This document shows positions 1-9,278 of a DNA stretch of 64,000 bases, piece by piece. The notes below the pieces were generated by a model. It saw nothing but the letters and a program-made list of their open reading frames with translations, had not been told where the DNA came from and did not search any database. Both the position numbers and the translations under genes were made by a program. The stretch is from contig NZ_NBYK01000009.1 in assembly GCF_002197985.1 (NCBI RefSeq), forward strand, positions 75,521 through 139,520. The letters are read 5' to 3'. Origin of the DNA: Halopseudomonas aestusnigri (GTDB lineage: Bacteria > Pseudomonadota > Gammaproteobacteria > Pseudomonadales > Pseudomonadaceae). Position 1 is the stretch's first letter, and each line of letters opens with the position of its first letter.

Positions 1-1
1 T

Positions 2-1081
2 ACCTTCATGGCTGACGTCGGTATTGTGATCAGTGCCTCTCACAATCCGTTTTACGATAATGGCATCAAGTTTTTCTCGTCGGTTGGCAGCAAGTTGCCG
101 GACAGTCTGGAGCTCGAAATAGAGCGGCTGGTAGATGAGCCCATGACCGTGGTTGACTCTGCCCAGCTCGGCAAGGTGTCTCGCGTGGAAGATGCCTCCG
201 GCCGCTATATCGAGTTCTGCAAGAGCAGTGTACCTACCAGCACCAGTTTCAAGGGGCTGAAAGTGGTGCTCGACTGCGCTCACGGTGCAACTTACAAGGT
301 GGCGCCGAGCGTGTTTCGCGAGTTGGGTGCCGACGTCAGGGTGATCGGCGCGAGCCCTGACGGCCTGAATATCAATGCCGATGTCGGATCAACCCACCTG
401 GCCGCGTTGAGTGCCGCCGTGGTCGCCGAAGGGGCGGATCTGGGTATCGCCTTTGATGGCGATGGTGATCGGGTGTTGATGGTTGATCAGTCTGGCAATG
501 AGGTGGACGGTGATCAGCTGCTGTATATCATTGCGCTCGACCTGCACGAGCGCGGCTTGTTGCGGGGCGGAGTGGTCGGCACCCTGATGACCAATCTCGG
601 GCTTGAGCTGGCGATGAAGGCTCGTGGCGTCGAGTTTGTGCGGGCCAATGTCGGGGATCGGTATGTTATGGCCGAGCTGCGTCAGCGCGAGTGGATCCTT
701 GGCGGCGAATCTTCCGGCCACATCGTCTGCCTGCATCACACCTCGACTGGCGACGGCATTATTGCTGCGCTTCAGGTGCTGAAGGCGCTGCAGCGGTCGG
801 GGCTCTCCCTGGAGCAAGCCTGCGCAGGCATGCAGAAGTGTCCGCAGAAGCTGATCAATGTACGTTACGCGCCGGGTGCCGGGTCGCCGCTGGAGCAGCA
901 GGCGGTCAAGGATGCGGTGGCGCAGGCCGAGGCCCGTCTCGGCGACGCCGGTCGAGTGCTGTTGCGTCTGTCCGGTACCGAGCCGCTGGTGCGGGTTATG
1001 GTCGAAGGCCAGGACGCGGCTCATGTTGAGCACGAAGCTGCGGCGCTGGCCGATGTTGTAACGCGGATACTAAACGGATGA
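2..1081 (+). CDS. glmM: Phosphoglucosamine mutase, 5' end outside the window
   Basis: Converts glucosamine-6-phosphate to glucosamine-1-phosphate for UDP-GlcNAc, the cytoplasmic precursor of peptidoglycan and LPS. The frame is open from base 2, so the N-terminus lies upstream; about 359 of the usual ~445 residues are present. The catalytic serine loop (SASHNP) is near the visible start, the metal-binding DGDGDR loop about 150 residues in, the sugar-binding ESSGH near 235, and the C-terminal phosphate-binding RLSGTEP near 320. tpiA follows 67 bases downstream on the same strand, the usual Pseudomonas order. Confidence 0.97.
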   Translation, partial: TFMADVGIVISASHNPFYDNGIKFFSSVGSKLPDSLELEIERLVDEPMTVVDSAQLGKVSRVEDASGRYIEFCKSSVPTSTSFKGLKVVLDCAHGATYKVAPSVFRELGADVRVIGASPDGLNINADVGSTHLAALSAAVVAEGADLGIAFDGDGDRVLMVDQSGNEVDGDQLLYIIALDLHERGLLRGGVVGTLMTNLGLELAMKARGVEFVRANVGDRYVMAELRQREWILGGESSGHIVCLHHTSTGDGIIAALQVLKALQRSGLSLEQACAGMQKCPQKLINVRYAPGAGSPLEQQAVKDAVAQAEARLGDAGRVLLRLSGTEPLVRVMVEGQDAAHVEHEAAALADVVTRILNG

Positions 1082-1148
1082 AAAAGGCAGTTGTGTCACT
1101 GATACAACTTGGTTAAGATTGGCGCCCGCTTGGGGAGAGAGGTTTGGC

Positions 1149-1907
1149 ATGCGACGTCCGCTAGTTGCCGGCAACTGGAAAATGCACGGTTCTCGGCAGT
1201 CTGTAGATGCCTTGCTGAATGGTCTGGTCGAGCAGGAGTGGCCTGAAGGGGTTGAGCTGATGATTGCTCCCCCGGCACTGTATATTGATCGTTGTGTCGG
1301 TCGTCTGCAGGGCTCGCCGCTGTCGGTTGGAGGTCAGACCTGTGCCACACAGGCTGAGCCGGGCGCACTGACTGGTGAGATTTCACCGGCGCAACTTCGG
1401 GATGCAGGATGTGGCTATGTCCTCGTTGGTCATTCCGAGCGCAGGACCCTGTTCGGTGAGTCTGACGCGGTTGTCTGTAAAAAGTTTGCTGCTGCGCTTG
1501 CCTGTGGATTGCGCCCCGTATTGTGTGTTGGCGAGAGCCAGGCTGAACGGGATGCCGGCCAGACGGCTGATGTGGTTGCACGTCAGTTGCAGGTTATTCT
1601 CGATGCCTTTGGTGTTGGTGGTCTGGCAGAGGGCGTAGTTGCGTATGAGCCTGTGTGGGCTATCGGAACTGGCTTGACTGCGAGTCCTGAGCAGGCTCAG
1701 GATGTGCACGCCATGATTCGAGCCAGGCTGGCGATGCTGGATGACGCGCAGGCGCAAGATGTGCGGATTGTTTATGGCGGTAGTGTAAAGGCGGACAATG
1801 CAGAGGCGTTGTTCTCCATGCCGGATATCGACGGGGGGCTCATTGGTGGAGCTTCTCTGAACGCAGAAGAATTCGGTGCGATCGCTCGCGCCGCTGGACG
1901 AGTGTAA
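1149..1907 (+). CDS. tpiA: Triosephosphate isomerase
   Basis: Interconverts dihydroxyacetone phosphate and glyceraldehyde-3-phosphate (glycolysis and gluconeogenesis). The 252-residue product is full length. It has the N-terminal substrate lysine in GNWKMH (about K11), the electrophilic histidine in GHSERR (about H94), the catalytic glutamate in [11 protein letters not shown] (about E166) and the phosphate-gripping YGGSVK near 208. The ATG at 1149 is chosen because a purine-rich GGGGAGAGAGG lies just upstream and the family N-terminus begins there; an in-frame ATG at 1119 would add ten residues unlike the family. The stop TAA overlaps the secG ATG by one base, so the two are translationally coupled. 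Confidence 0.98.
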   Translation: MRRPLVAGNWKMHGSRQSVDALLNGLVEQEWPEGVELMIAPPALYIDRCVGRLQGSPLSVGGQTCATQAEPGALTGEISPAQLRDAGCGYVLVGHSERRTLFGESDAVVCKKFAAALACGLRPVLCVGESQAERDAGQTADVVARQLQVILDAFGVGGLAEGVVAYEPVWAIGTGLTASPEQAQDVHAMIRARLAMLDDAQAQDVRIVYGGSVKADNAEALFSMPDIDGGLIGGASLNAEEFGAIARAAGRV

Positions 1908-2302
1908 TGATTGAGACCGTGATTGTAGTGCTGCACCTGCTGGTTGCCATTGCCGTAGTCGGCCTGGTTCTGATGCAGCAGGGCAAGGGTGCGGAAGCGG
2001 GTGCCTCCTTTGGTTCCGGTGCCTCCGCAACCGTATTCGGCAGTCAGGGTTCGGGCACCTTTCTGAGTCGCCTGACTGCGATTCTGGCTGCGGTGTTCTT
2101 TGTGACTTCTCTGGGGCTGGCTTACTATGCCAGCCACAAGGCGGACGCGGCTGTCGAGGCTGGTCTGCCGGCTCCGGCCCTGCAGGTTGAGCAGCAGGCT
2201 CCGGCGCTGATTGATGAGGATGTGCCGGTGCTGGAGCAGGATGTTGCTCCATCGGATGTGCCGGAGTCGATTGGGGAAGAGGTTCCGTCGGCGGCTGAAT
2301 AA
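1907..2302 (+). CDS. secG: Protein translocase subunit SecG
   Basis: Inner-membrane subunit of the SecYEG channel. The 131-residue protein shows two membrane helices (about 5-22 and 53-74) joined by a Gly/Ser/Ala-rich cytoplasmic loop containing the family-typical [13 protein letters not shown] stretch. A long acidic, Pro/Val-rich C-terminal tail follows, common in Pseudomonas SecG and absent from shorter homologues. The start overlaps the tpiA stop, and tRNA-Leu begins 26 bases after its stop, so read-through into the tRNA is likely. Confidence 0.95.
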   Translation: MIETVIVVLHLLVAIAVVGLVLMQQGKGAEAGASFGSGASATVFGSQGSGTFLSRLTAILAAVFFVTSLGLAYYASHKADAAVEAGLPAPALQVEQQAPALIDEDVPVLEQDVAPSDVPESIGEEVPSAAE

Positions 2303-2328
2303 GTCTCGGCACTGGTAGTACAGGTTTT

Positions 2329-2413
2329 GCGGAAGTGGTGGAATTGGTAGACACGCTATCTTGAGGGGGTAGTGCCTTAGGGTGTATGGGTTCGAGTCCC
2401 ATCTTCCGCACCA
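2329..2413 (+). tRNA. tRNA-Leu (anticodon GAG)
   Basis: An 85-base class II tRNA with 3' CCA encoded. The acceptor stem pairs GCGGAAG with CTTCCGC. The anticodon stem pairs CTATC with GGTAG around loop TTGAGGG, giving anticodon GAG at 2363-2365 (reads CUU/CUC). A variable arm and the T-loop GGTTCGAGTCC follow. It sits 26 bases behind secG and ahead of the initiator tRNA, as in other pseudomonads. Confidence 0.97.
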
Positions 2414-2417
2414 TCTA

Positions 2418-2452
2418 CAGGGGTCTGATGTATCAGGCCCCTGTTTCTTTTT
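2418..2452 (+). terminator. Rho-independent terminator after tRNA-Leu
   Basis: CAGGGGTCTGAT and ATCAGGCCCCTG form a 12-bp stem with one T:G pair around a GT centre, followed by TTTCTTTTT. It lies five bases after the tRNA CCA end and would end the glmM-tpiA-secG-tRNA-Leu transcript. Confidence 0.85.
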
Positions 2453-2474
2453 CAGGGGTGAATAGGTGTGCCGG

Positions 2475-2503
2475 TTGTCATGTTGCGCCGGTAGACGTAT
2501 AAT
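2475..2503 (+). promoter_or_regulatory. Sigma70 promoter for tRNA-fMet
   Basis: TTGTCA at 2475-2480 and a perfect TATAAT at 2498-2503 are separated by exactly 17 bases, placing the start site about 10 bases before the tRNA. The CG-rich segment just after the -10 could act as a stringent discriminator, which is inferred. Confidence 0.8.
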
Positions 2504-2520
2504 TCACGCCCTAGATTCGA

Positions 2521-2597
<77 letters not shown>

Positions 2598-2607
2598 GTA
2601 TCAAAGG

Positions 2608-2628
2608 GCCCCTTTTAAGGGGCTTTTT
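2608..2628 (+). terminator. Terminator after tRNA-fMet
   Basis: GCCCC and GGGGC pair (extendable by TT/AA) around a short T/A loop and are followed by TTTTT, eleven bases beyond the tRNA 3' end. Confidence 0.8.
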
Positions 2629-2679
2629 GTTAGGTTTTTGCCGCGGTTCATTTCCTTTTGGCTGCGGAGCTAACGGTCT

Positions 2680-2707
2680 CTGGGCTTCGTTTTTGCGAAG
2701 CGGCCAG
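2680..2707 (+). other. Leader hairpin upstream of rimP
   Basis: CTGG-GCTTCG and CGAAGC-GG-CCAG pair around a T-rich loop. It immediately precedes a second, terminator-like hairpin, so the rimP-nusA-infB leader has two tandem stems. The function is not known from sequence alone. Confidence 0.5.
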
Positions 2708-2714
2708 ACTCACG

Positions 2715-2736
2715 ATGGGCTTAAGGCCCATTTTTT
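2715..2736 (+). terminator. Terminator-like hairpin (possible attenuator) before rimP
   Basis: ATGGGC and GCCCAT pair around TTAAG, followed directly by a run of T. It ends 28 bases before the rimP start. It could insulate rimP-nusA-infB from the tRNA unit, or act as an attenuator or NusA-responsive element in the operon's own leader; NusA autoregulation of this operon is known in E. coli. Confidence 0.6.
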
Positions 2737-2764
2737 ATTCATGCGACAAATATAGGCGGTGAGC

Positions 2765-3220
2765 GTGTCCGGCAAAGTGACTGAGTTGGAGACCCTGCTG
2801 GTCCCGGTCGTCGAGGCATTGGGGTACACCTGCTGGGGTATTGAGTATCTGTCCCAGGGGAAACACACCCTGCTGCGCGTATATATTGATCATCCGGATG
2901 GCGTCAGTGTCGAAGCCTGCGCCGCCGTCAGTCGTCAGGCCAGCGCTGTGCTGGATGTCGAAGATCCGATTTCCGGCGACTATACCCTGGAGGTTTCCTC
3001 CCCGGGCATGGACCGTCCCCTGTTCACGCTGCAGCAGTATCTGGACTGCACCGGCGAGCAGGCAAAGATCAGGCTGCGTACCCCTTATGAGGGGCGCCGT
3101 AATTTTCAGGGTGTGATTCGCGGAGTGGAGGGTGACGAGGTCATTCTGCAGGTAGGCGAGCACGAGTACCTGCTGCCCATCGATTCGATCGACAAGGGCA
3201 ATATCATTCCGCGTTTTTGA
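2765..3220 (+). CDS. rimP: Ribosome maturation factor RimP
   Basis: Binds the 30S precursor and aids 16S rRNA maturation. The 151-residue product has the N-terminal alpha/beta domain with the family pattern ending in SPGMDRPL (about residues 79-86) and the C-terminal Sm-like barrel. The GTG at 2765 is preferred because AGGCGG lies five bases ahead of it; a GTG at 2759 is also open but its Shine-Dalgarno is too close. It heads the rimP-nusA-infB-rbfA-truB-rpsO-pnp string. Confidence 0.93.
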   Translation: MSGKVTELETLLVPVVEALGYTCWGIEYLSQGKHTLLRVYIDHPDGVSVEACAAVSRQASAVLDVEDPISGDYTLEVSSPGMDRPLFTLQQYLDCTGEQAKIRLRTPYEGRRNFQGVIRGVEGDEVILQVGEHEYLLPIDSIDKGNIIPRF

Positions 3221-3271
3221 ACAAATTTCGGGCTGAACGAGCCCAATGGACGGCGTTAGGCGAGGCATACG

Positions 3272-4753
3272 ATGAGCAAAGAAGTGTTGCTGGTTGTGGA
3301 ATCCGTTTCCAACGAAAAGGGTGTACCACCCGGTGTAATCTTTGAAGCGCTTGAGCTGGCATTGGCAACGGCGACCAAAAAGCGTTACGAAGATGAAGTG
3401 GATGTGCGCGTGTCGATCAATCGGCACACCGGTGACTATGAAACATTCCGTCGTTGGGCGGTGGTGGCGGATGAGGATTTTGACGACCCGGCCATCCAGC
3501 TGACTCTGGATCAGGCTCAGGAGCGCGATTCTGCGCTCAACATTGGTGACCAGTACGAAGAAAAGATCGAGTCGGTCGAGTTCGGTCGTATCGCTGCGCA
3601 GATTGCCAAGCAGGTTATCGTGCAGAAGGTTCGCGAAGCCGAGCGCGCTCAGGTGGTTGACGCTTATCGTGATCGACTGGGCGAAATCATCAGCGGTACT
3701 GTAAAGAAGGTGACACGTGACAGCGTCATCGTCGACCTGGGCAACAATGCCGAAGCCGTTCTGCCGCGTGAAGAAATGATCCCGCGTGAGACGTTCCGCA
3801 CCGGCACCCGTATCCGTGCCCTGCTCAAGGATATCCGCACCGAGAACCGCGGCCCGCAGCTGGTGCTGTCACGTGCCTGCCCGGAGATGATCATCGAGCT
3901 GTTCCGCATTGAAGTGCCGGAAATCGCCGAGGAACTGATCGAGGTGATGGGCGCTGCCCGTGACCCGGGGTCGCGTGCCAAGATCGCTGTGCGTTCCAAG
4001 GACAAGCGCATCGATCCGCAAGGGGCCTGTATCGGTATGCGCGGTTCGCGCGTTCAGGCCGTATCCGGCGAACTGGGCGGCGAGCGCGTCGATATTGTCC
4101 TCTGGGACGATAACCTGGCTCAATTTGTCATCAATGCCATGGCCCCGGCGGAAGTCGCGTCCATCATTCTTGACGAGGATACCCAGACCATTGATCTGGC
4201 GGTTGCCGAAGACAACCTGGCGCAAGCCATTGGCCGTAATGGCCAGAACGTTCGTTTGGCCAGTCAGCTGACCGGCTGGACCCTGAACGTCATGACTGAA
4301 GACGATATCCGTGCCAAGCAGGAAGCCGAGACCGGCGACGTGCTGCGCAACTTCGTCGACGAGCTGGATGTCGATGAGGAAGTGGCACAGATGTTGGTCG
4401 AAGAAGGTTTCACCACGCTGGAAGAAGTTGCCTACGTGCCGATGGAGGAACTGCTCGAGATCGATGGCTTTGATGAAGACATCGTCAACGAGCTGCGCGC
4501 CCGCGCCAAGGACCGTCTGCTGACCAAGGCGATTGCCAACGAGGAGAAGCTCGAAGAAGCACAGCCGGCTGACGACCTGCTGAATATGGATGGTATGGAT
4601 CGGGCGCTGGCCTTCCAGCTGGCGGCCAACGGCATCCTGACAATGGAAGATCTGGCCGAGCAGTCCGTGGACGACCTGCTCGACATCGACGGTATCGATG
4701 AAGAGCGTGCTGCGGCTTTGATCATGGCAGCCCGCGCCCCCTGGTTTGAATAA
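3272..4753 (+). CDS. nusA: Transcription termination/antitermination factor NusA
   Basis: Cytoplasmic RNA polymerase accessory factor for pausing, intrinsic termination and antitermination. The 493 residues show the N-terminal polymerase-binding domain (about 1-125), an S1 domain (about 135-200), two KH domains (the first with [10 protein letters not shown], the second with AIGRNGQN) and two acidic C-terminal repeats ending in a helix-hairpin-helix ([12 protein letters not shown]). Two acidic repeats are typical of gammaproteobacterial NusA. The start lies 51 bases after rimP. Confidence 0.98.
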   Translation: MSKEVLLVVESVSNEKGVPPGVIFEALELALATATKKRYEDEVDVRVSINRHTGDYETFRRWAVVADEDFDDPAIQLTLDQAQERDSALNIGDQYEEKIESVEFGRIAAQIAKQVIVQKVREAERAQVVDAYRDRLGEIISGTVKKVTRDSVIVDLGNNAEAVLPREEMIPRETFRTGTRIRALLKDIRTENRGPQLVLSRACPEMIIELFRIEVPEIAEELIEVMGAARDPGSRAKIAVRSKDKRIDPQGACIGMRGSRVQAVSGELGGERVDIVLWDDNLAQFVINAMAPAEVASIILDEDTQTIDLAVAEDNLAQAIGRNGQNVRLASQLTGWTLNVMTEDDIRAKQEAETGDVLRNFVDELDVDEEVAQMLVEEGFTTLEEVAYVPMEELLEIDGFDEDIVNELRARAKDRLLTKAIANEEKLEEAQPADDLLNMDGMDRALAFQLAANGILTMEDLAEQSVDDLLDIDGIDEERAAALIMAARAPWFE

Positions 4754-4815
4754 CCGGTCGGAATCGACGAGATCCCCCTGCGGAGACGCACGGACCCGAC
4801 TGAGGAGAGAAGTGA

Positions 4816-7326
4816 ATGGCGGAAGTGACGGTCAAACAATTGGCTGACGAAGTAGGTACTCCGGTAGAGCGCCTGCTGCAACAGATGCAGGAAGCGGGTT
4901 TGCCGCAAACAGGTCCTGCCCAAGCGGTCAGTGATGACGAAAAGCAGGCCCTGCTGGCGTTTCTGAAAAGCGCCCATGGCGACTCCGGCTCGGAGCCGCG
5001 CAAGATTACCCTCAAGCGCAAGACGGTCAGCACCCTGAAGGTTGCCGGCAGCAAGACGGTCAACGTCGAAGTGCGCAAGAAACGCACTTACGTCAAGCGC
5101 GAACCGGCCGACCTGGAGGCCGAACGCCAGCGCGAGCTGGAGCAGCTGCGTGCCGCCGAAGACGCGCGTCAGCAGGCTGCCGAGGCCGAGGCCAAGCGTC
5201 AGGCTGAGGAAGCTGCCCGTATTGAAGCAGAGGCCGAGGCCAAGCGTCAGGCTGAAGCGGCGGCTGTCGCTGCCGTTGCACAACCTGCAGCTGCGGCTGT
5301 AGAAGCTGCGCCGGCTCCTCAGCCGACCGAAGCGGCGCAGGCTGCCGCCGAGCACCACAAGAAGAAAGAAGAAAGCCGCCGCAAGGCCCGCGAAGAGGAA
5401 GAAGAGCGTGGTCGCAAGCGTGCTGGCGGTCATGGCGGGAAGGACAAGGCGCGTCATGCTCCGCGTATTTCTGTTGATGACGAAGCTGAAACCCGTCGCC
5501 GTGGCGGCGGTGGCAAGCTGAAGGCGGGCAAGAAGCGCAATCAGCACGGCTTCGAGAAGCCGACCGGTCCGGTTGTGCGTGAAGTCGTGATCGGCGAGAC
5601 CATCACTGTGGCCGAGCTGGCGCAGAAGATGTCGGTCAAGGCGGCTGAAGTCATCAAGTACATGTTCAAGAACGGCACCATGGTCACCATCAACCAGGTG
5701 CTGGATCAGGACACTGCATCCATCGTTGCCGAAGACATGGGCCACAAGGTCAAGCAGGTCCGCGAGAGCGACCTGGAAGACAAACTGGTCGAGTCGCTGG
5801 CCCACGAAGGTGAAGAAGTCAGCCGTGCGCCGGTCGTCACAGTAATGGGTCACGTTGACCACGGTAAGACTTCGCTGCTGGATTACATCCGCCGTGCCAA
5901 GGTGGCTTCCGGTGAAGCCGGTGGTATCACCCAGCACATCGGTGCATATCACGTTGAAACCGACCGTGGCATGGTTACCTTCCTGGATACCCCCGGCCAC
6001 GCTGCGTTTACCGCGATGCGTGCCCGTGGTGCCAAGGCAACCGATATCGTGATTCTGGTGGTTGCCGCCGACGACGGCGTGATGCCGCAGACCGAGGAAG
6101 CGATTCAGCACGCCAAGGCGGCTGGTGTTCCGGTGGTTGTCGCCATCAACAAGATGGACAAGGAAGATGCCGATCCGGATCGTATCAAGAACGATCTGGC
6201 TGCCCGTGACGTTATTCCGGAAGAATGGGGTGGCGACACCATGTTTGTTCCGGTTTCCGCCAAGGCCGGTACCGGCATCGAAGAGTTGCTCGAAGCTGTT
6301 CTGCTGCAGGCCGAAGTCCTTGAGCTCAAGGCTCAGCCTTCTGCACCCGGTCGGGGTGTCGTCGTTGAATCCCGTCTCGACAAGGGCCGTGGCCCGGTTG
6401 CTACCGTGCTGGTTCAGAATGGCACCCTGCGTCAGGGTGACGTTGTACTCGCCGGTGTAAACTACGGCCGCGTTCGGGCAATGCTCGACGAGAACGGTCA
6501 GCCGATCAAGGAAGCCGGCCCGTCCATTCCGGTCGAGATTCTCGGTCTTGATGGCACGCCGGACGCCGGTGACGAACTCAACGTCGTTGTCGACGAGAAG
6601 AAGGCCCGCGAAGTCGCTCTGTTCCGTCAGGGCAAGTTCCGCGAGATCAAGCTGGCTCGTCAGCACTCGGCCAAGCTGGAAAACATGTTCGAAAGCATGG
6701 GCCAGGACGAGAAGAAGACCCTCAATATCGTGCTCAAGGCCGACGTGCGCGGTTCGCTGGAAGCGCTGCAGGGCTCGCTGGTCGACCTGGGCAACGACGA
6801 AGTACAGGTCAAGATTGTCTCCGGCGGTGTAGGTGGTATCACCGAGACCGACGCCAACCTGGCGCTGGCGTCCAACGCGGTGATCTTCGGTTTCAACGTT
6901 CGTGCCGATGCAACTGCACGCAAGATCGTTGAGAGCGAAGGTCTGGATCTGCGCTACTACAGCGTGATCTACGAGATCATCGATGACGTCAAGAAAGCAC
7001 TGTCCGGTATGCTCGGCAGCGATGTCCGCGAGCAGATCCTAGGGGTTGCCGAAGTACGTGACGTGTTCCGTTCGCCGAAGTTCGGCGCGGTAGCCGGTTG
7101 TATGGTCATCGAGGGAACTGTGTACCGTAACCGTCCGATCCGCGTTCTGCGCGAAGACGTCGTTATCTACGAAGGCGAACTGGAATCCCTGCGTCGCTTC
7201 AAGGATGACGTGGGCGAAGTGCGTAACGGCATGGAGTGCGGTATCGGCGTCAAGAACTACAACGACGTTCGTCCCGGTGACCGTATCGAGGTCTTCGAGC
7301 GTGTTCAGGTTCAGCGCAGTCTGTAA
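4816..7326 (+). CDS. infB: Translation initiation factor IF-2
   Basis: GTPase that delivers fMet-tRNA to the 30S subunit. The 836-residue protein has an N-terminal IF2N domain (about 1-52), a highly charged Ala/Glu/Lys-rich linker with an internal 16-residue duplication (about residues 123-147), a second IF2N segment near 260, and the G domain from about 340 with GHVDHGKT (G1), DTPGH (G3) and NKMD (G4). Domains II-IV complete the C-terminus. A GAGGAGAG ribosome site precedes the ATG. The gap to nusA is 62 bases. Confidence 0.98.
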   Translation: MAEVTVKQLADEVGTPVERLLQQMQEAGLPQTGPAQAVSDDEKQALLAFLKSAHGDSGSEPRKITLKRKTVSTLKVAGSKTVNVEVRKKRTYVKREPADLEAERQRELEQLRAAEDARQQAAEAEAKRQAEEAARIEAEAEAKRQAEAAAVAAVAQPAAAAVEAAPAPQPTEAAQAAAEHHKKKEESRRKAREEEEERGRKRAGGHGGKDKARHAPRISVDDEAETRRRGGGGKLKAGKKRNQHGFEKPTGPVVREVVIGETITVAELAQKMSVKAAEVIKYMFKNGTMVTINQVLDQDTASIVAEDMGHKVKQVRESDLEDKLVESLAHEGEEVSRAPVVTVMGHVDHGKTSLLDYIRRAKVASGEAGGITQHIGAYHVETDRGMVTFLDTPGHAAFTAMRARGAKATDIVILVVAADDGVMPQTEEAIQHAKAAGVPVVVAINKMDKEDADPDRIKNDLAARDVIPEEWGGDTMFVPVSAKAGTGIEELLEAVLLQAEVLELKAQPSAPGRGVVVESRLDKGRGPVATVLVQNGTLRQGDVVLAGVNYGRVRAMLDENGQPIKEAGPSIPVEILGLDGTPDAGDELNVVVDEKKAREVALFRQGKFREIKLARQHSAKLENMFESMGQDEKKTLNIVLKADVRGSLEALQGSLVDLGNDEVQVKIVSGGVGGITETDANLALASNAVIFGFNVRADATARKIVESEGLDLRYYSVIYEIIDDVKKALSGMLGSDVREQILGVAEVRDVFRSPKFGAVAGCMVIEGTVYRNRPIRVLREDVVIYEGELESLRRFKDDVGEVRNGMECGIGVKNYNDVRPGDRIEVFERVQVQRSL
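5182..5255 (+). repeat. 48-bp period duplication inside infB
   Basis: A 26-base block beginning GAGGCCGAGGCCAAGCG occurs at 5182-5207 and again at 5230-5255, 48 bases (16 codons) apart and in frame. Both copies encode [13 protein letters not shown] helix in the charged linker of IF-2. The copies are identical at the DNA level over the block, which suggests a recent tandem duplication. Confidence 0.85.
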
Positions 7327-7370
7327 CACTACAGCGGCGTTCCTGCGGGGCGCCGCCTGACATTCGCGAC

Positions 7371-7401
7371 AAACTCCGGGCTGCCAGGCAGCCCGGAGTT
7401 T
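7371..7401 (+). terminator. Long hairpin between infB and rbfA
   Basis: AAACTCCGGGCTGCC and GGCAGCCCGGAGTTT are perfect reverse complements around a single A, giving a 14-bp stem with a three-base loop and a broken T-rich tail (TTTGTTGCTT). A weaker GCGGCG/CGCCGC stem lies just upstream (7333-7356). It could be a partial terminator or an RNA processing/stability element within the operon. Confidence 0.65.
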
Positions 7402-7420
7402 GTTGCTTGAGACGGTTAAT

Positions 7421-7807
7421 ATGGCAAGAGAATACAGTCGTACCCAGCGTGTGGCGGATCAGATGCAGCGTGAGCTGGCCCAACTGATTCAGCGCGAGGT
7501 ACGTGACCCGCGTCTGGGTATGGTGACCGTGACCGCGGTCGAAGTCAGTCGCGATATGTCCCACGCCAAGGTGTTTATCACTCTGATGAACCGGGACAGC
7601 GCCGAAGACATCGCGCTCAACCTTGAGATCCTCAAGGATGCCTCCGGCTATCTGCGGATGCTGCTTGGGCGTTCGATGAAGCTGCGAACCATTCCGCAAC
7701 TGCATTTCCAGTACGACGAGAGCATTCGTCGTGGCGTGCATCTGTCTTCGCTGATCGAGCGGGCAGTGGCCGAGGATCGCCAGCACGGCGATGGCGACGA
7801 GGAGTAA
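7421..7807 (+). CDS. rbfA: Ribosome-binding factor A
   Basis: Single KH-like-domain protein required for 16S 5'-end processing and cold adaptation. The 128-residue product begins [11 protein letters not shown], matching the family N-terminus, so the ATG at 7421 is used rather than an upstream in-frame start at 7400. It is separated from infB by a strong hairpin and followed three bases later by truB. Confidence 0.96.
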   Translation: MAREYSRTQRVADQMQRELAQLIQREVRDPRLGMVTVTAVEVSRDMSHAKVFITLMNRDSAEDIALNLEILKDASGYLRMLLGRSMKLRTIPQLHFQYDESIRRGVHLSSLIERAVAEDRQHGDGDEE

Positions 7808-7810
7808 ACC

Positions 7811-8731
7811 GTGGCAGGAGCGAAGAGCAAGCGCCGTTCCATTGACGGCATCCTGATTTTCGACAAGCCGCTGGGCATGAGCTCCAACGCGGCCCTGCAG
7901 AAGGTGCGCTGGCTGTTCAACGCCAACAAGGGTGGTCACACCGGCAGCCTTGATCCGCTGGCGACCGGCGTGCTGCCGCTGTGCCTGGGTGAGGCAACCA
8001 AGTTTTCCCAGTACCTGCTGGACGCTGACAAGGCGTATGTCACCGAGGCGCGTCTGGGTATGACCACTGCCACCGGCGACGCCGAGGGCGATGTGCTGGA
8101 GATCAAACCGGTCAATGTGACGCTGGCTGAGGTCGAGGCACTGCTGCCGCGCTTTACCGGTGAGATTGATCAGGTGCCGCCGATGTACTCGGCGCTCAAG
8201 CATGAGGGGCAGCCGCTTTACAAGCTGGCCCGTGCCGGTGAAACCATCGAGCGCAAGGCGCGTACCATCACCATCAGCCAACTGAAGGTGCTGGGCCTGG
8301 AAGGGGATCGTCTGCAGCTGGAAGTGCACTGCAGCAAGGGGACGTACATCCGTAGCCTCGTCGAGGATATGGGCGCCGCGCTGGGCTGTGGCGCGCATGT
8401 GTCTGCGCTGCGCCGGATCAAGGCCGGGCCGTTTGACTTGTCCCAATCGGTTACCCTGGAGGCCCTTGAGGCGCTGCACGCCGAGGGTGGCGCCGAGGCG
8501 CTTGATCATCTGCTGCTGCCGATGGATAGCGGGCTGGAAGACTGGCCGGTGCTGGAGTTGACCGAGCAGACCGCCTACTACCTGAATCACGGACAGGCGG
8601 TGCGCGTGCCGGGCAGTCCGGCGTTTGGCAAGGTCCGCCTGCGCGACGCCAGCGGCCGCTTTCTCGGTATCGGCGAAATGACTGACGATGCCCGTGTTGC
8701 GCCCAAGCGGCTGTTGCGCTTCGAGGCGTGA
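7811..8731 (+). CDS. truB: tRNA pseudouridine-55 synthase TruB
   Basis: Makes pseudouridine 55 in the T-loop of tRNAs. The 306-residue protein carries the TruB motif [14 protein letters not shown] (about residues 44-57) with the catalytic aspartate, and the KGTYIRSL motif near 177. The C-terminal PUA-like domain is present. It starts at GTG 7811, preceded by GAGGAG that overlaps the end of rbfA. Confidence 0.97.
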   Translation: MAGAKSKRRSIDGILIFDKPLGMSSNAALQKVRWLFNANKGGHTGSLDPLATGVLPLCLGEATKFSQYLLDADKAYVTEARLGMTTATGDAEGDVLEIKPVNVTLAEVEALLPRFTGEIDQVPPMYSALKHEGQPLYKLARAGETIERKARTITISQLKVLGLEGDRLQLEVHCSKGTYIRSLVEDMGAALGCGAHVSALRRIKAGPFDLSQSVTLEALEALHAEGGAEALDHLLLPMDSGLEDWPVLELTEQTAYYLNHGQAVRVPGSPAFGKVRLRDASGRFLGIGEMTDDARVAPKRLLRFEA

Positions 8732-8811
8732 TGCTCCGCGGTCTGTGCCGCAGGGACGTCATACAGAATTGGCTGAATCCCCGATCATTCGGGAGTATGA
8801 TTCGGCATGGA

Positions 8812-8851
8812 GTTGACCCGATAGCGGGTCGCCACGAGGGTGGCTGTCAAC
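8812..8851 (+). promoter_or_regulatory. Putative S15-responsive three-way junction in the rpsO leader
   Basis: GTTGAC (8812-8817) pairs with GTCAAC (8846-8851). It encloses two small hairpins, CCG-ATAG-CGG (8818-8827) and GCCAC-GAGG-GTGGC (8831-8844), forming a three-way junction about 70 bases upstream of the rpsO ATG. S15 recognises a three-way junction in 16S rRNA, and its mRNA leaders often mimic it. The pairing is seen directly; the autoregulatory role is inferred. Confidence 0.55.
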
Positions 8852-8921
8852 AGGCATGGTCATTCCTCGATTTAAAACACGGGACACTGGTCCCGGCCTG
8901 TTACCTCAGAGGAAATACGAG

Positions 8922-9191
8922 ATGTCACTGAGTGTTGAAGAAAAAGCTGCAATCGTTGCCGAGTACAAGCGTGCTGAAGGTGATACCGGTTCTCCGGAAG
9001 TCCAGGTGGCTCTGTTGACTGCAAACATCAACAAGCTGCAGGGCCACTTCAAAGAGAACAAGAAGGATCACCACTCCCGCCGTGGTCTGATTCGCATGGT
9101 TAACCAGCGTCGCAAGCTGCTGGACTACCTGAAGTCGAAGGACCTGTCTCGTTACAGCGCTCTGATCAGCAGTCTGGGTCTGCGTCGCTAA
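8922..9191 (+). CDS. rpsO: 30S ribosomal protein S15
   Basis: Primary-binding 16S rRNA protein of the 30S platform. At 89 residues it is exactly family length. The start MSLSVEEKA is set by AGAGGA seven bases upstream; in-frame upstream starts (from 8856) would add non-family sequence. The conserved HHSRRGL segment (about 46-52) and C-terminal YxxLISxLGLRR are intact. GGGAC-ACTG-GTCCC at 8881-8894 forms another small stem upstream. Confidence 0.98.
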   Translation: MSLSVEEKAAIVAEYKRAEGDTGSPEVQVALLTANINKLQGHFKENKKDHHSRRGLIRMVNQRRKLLDYLKSKDLSRYSALISSLGLRR

Positions 9192-9208
9192 GACCAGCTC
9201 CGTTTGGA

Positions 9209-9235
9209 CATGGCCGGGTCCGATCCCCGGCCATG
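9209..9235 (+). other. Perfect 10-bp hairpin in the rpsO-pnp intergenic region
   Basis: CATGGCCGGG (9209-9218) and CCCGGCCATG (9226-9235) pair around TCCGATC, with no T tract after it. In E. coli a hairpin in the pnp leader is cleaved by RNase III as the first step of PNPase autoregulation. This stem, 44 bases before the pnp start, is in the right place for that role, which is inferred. Confidence 0.6.
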
Positions 9236-9278
9236 CCCAGAGTTTCCCCCAAAGGCAAAAGAAGAGAGAGAAGACACC

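Noticed and set aside
4432..6666. Long open frame on the - strand across infB (744 codons)
   Set aside because: Antisense shadow of a high-GC, codon-biased gene. Its composition is low-complexity and unlike any family, and infB on the + strand is certain.
8769..8801. Sigma70 promoter TTGGCT/TATGAT before rpsO
   Set aside because: The spacing is 21 bases, too long; not reported as a feature.
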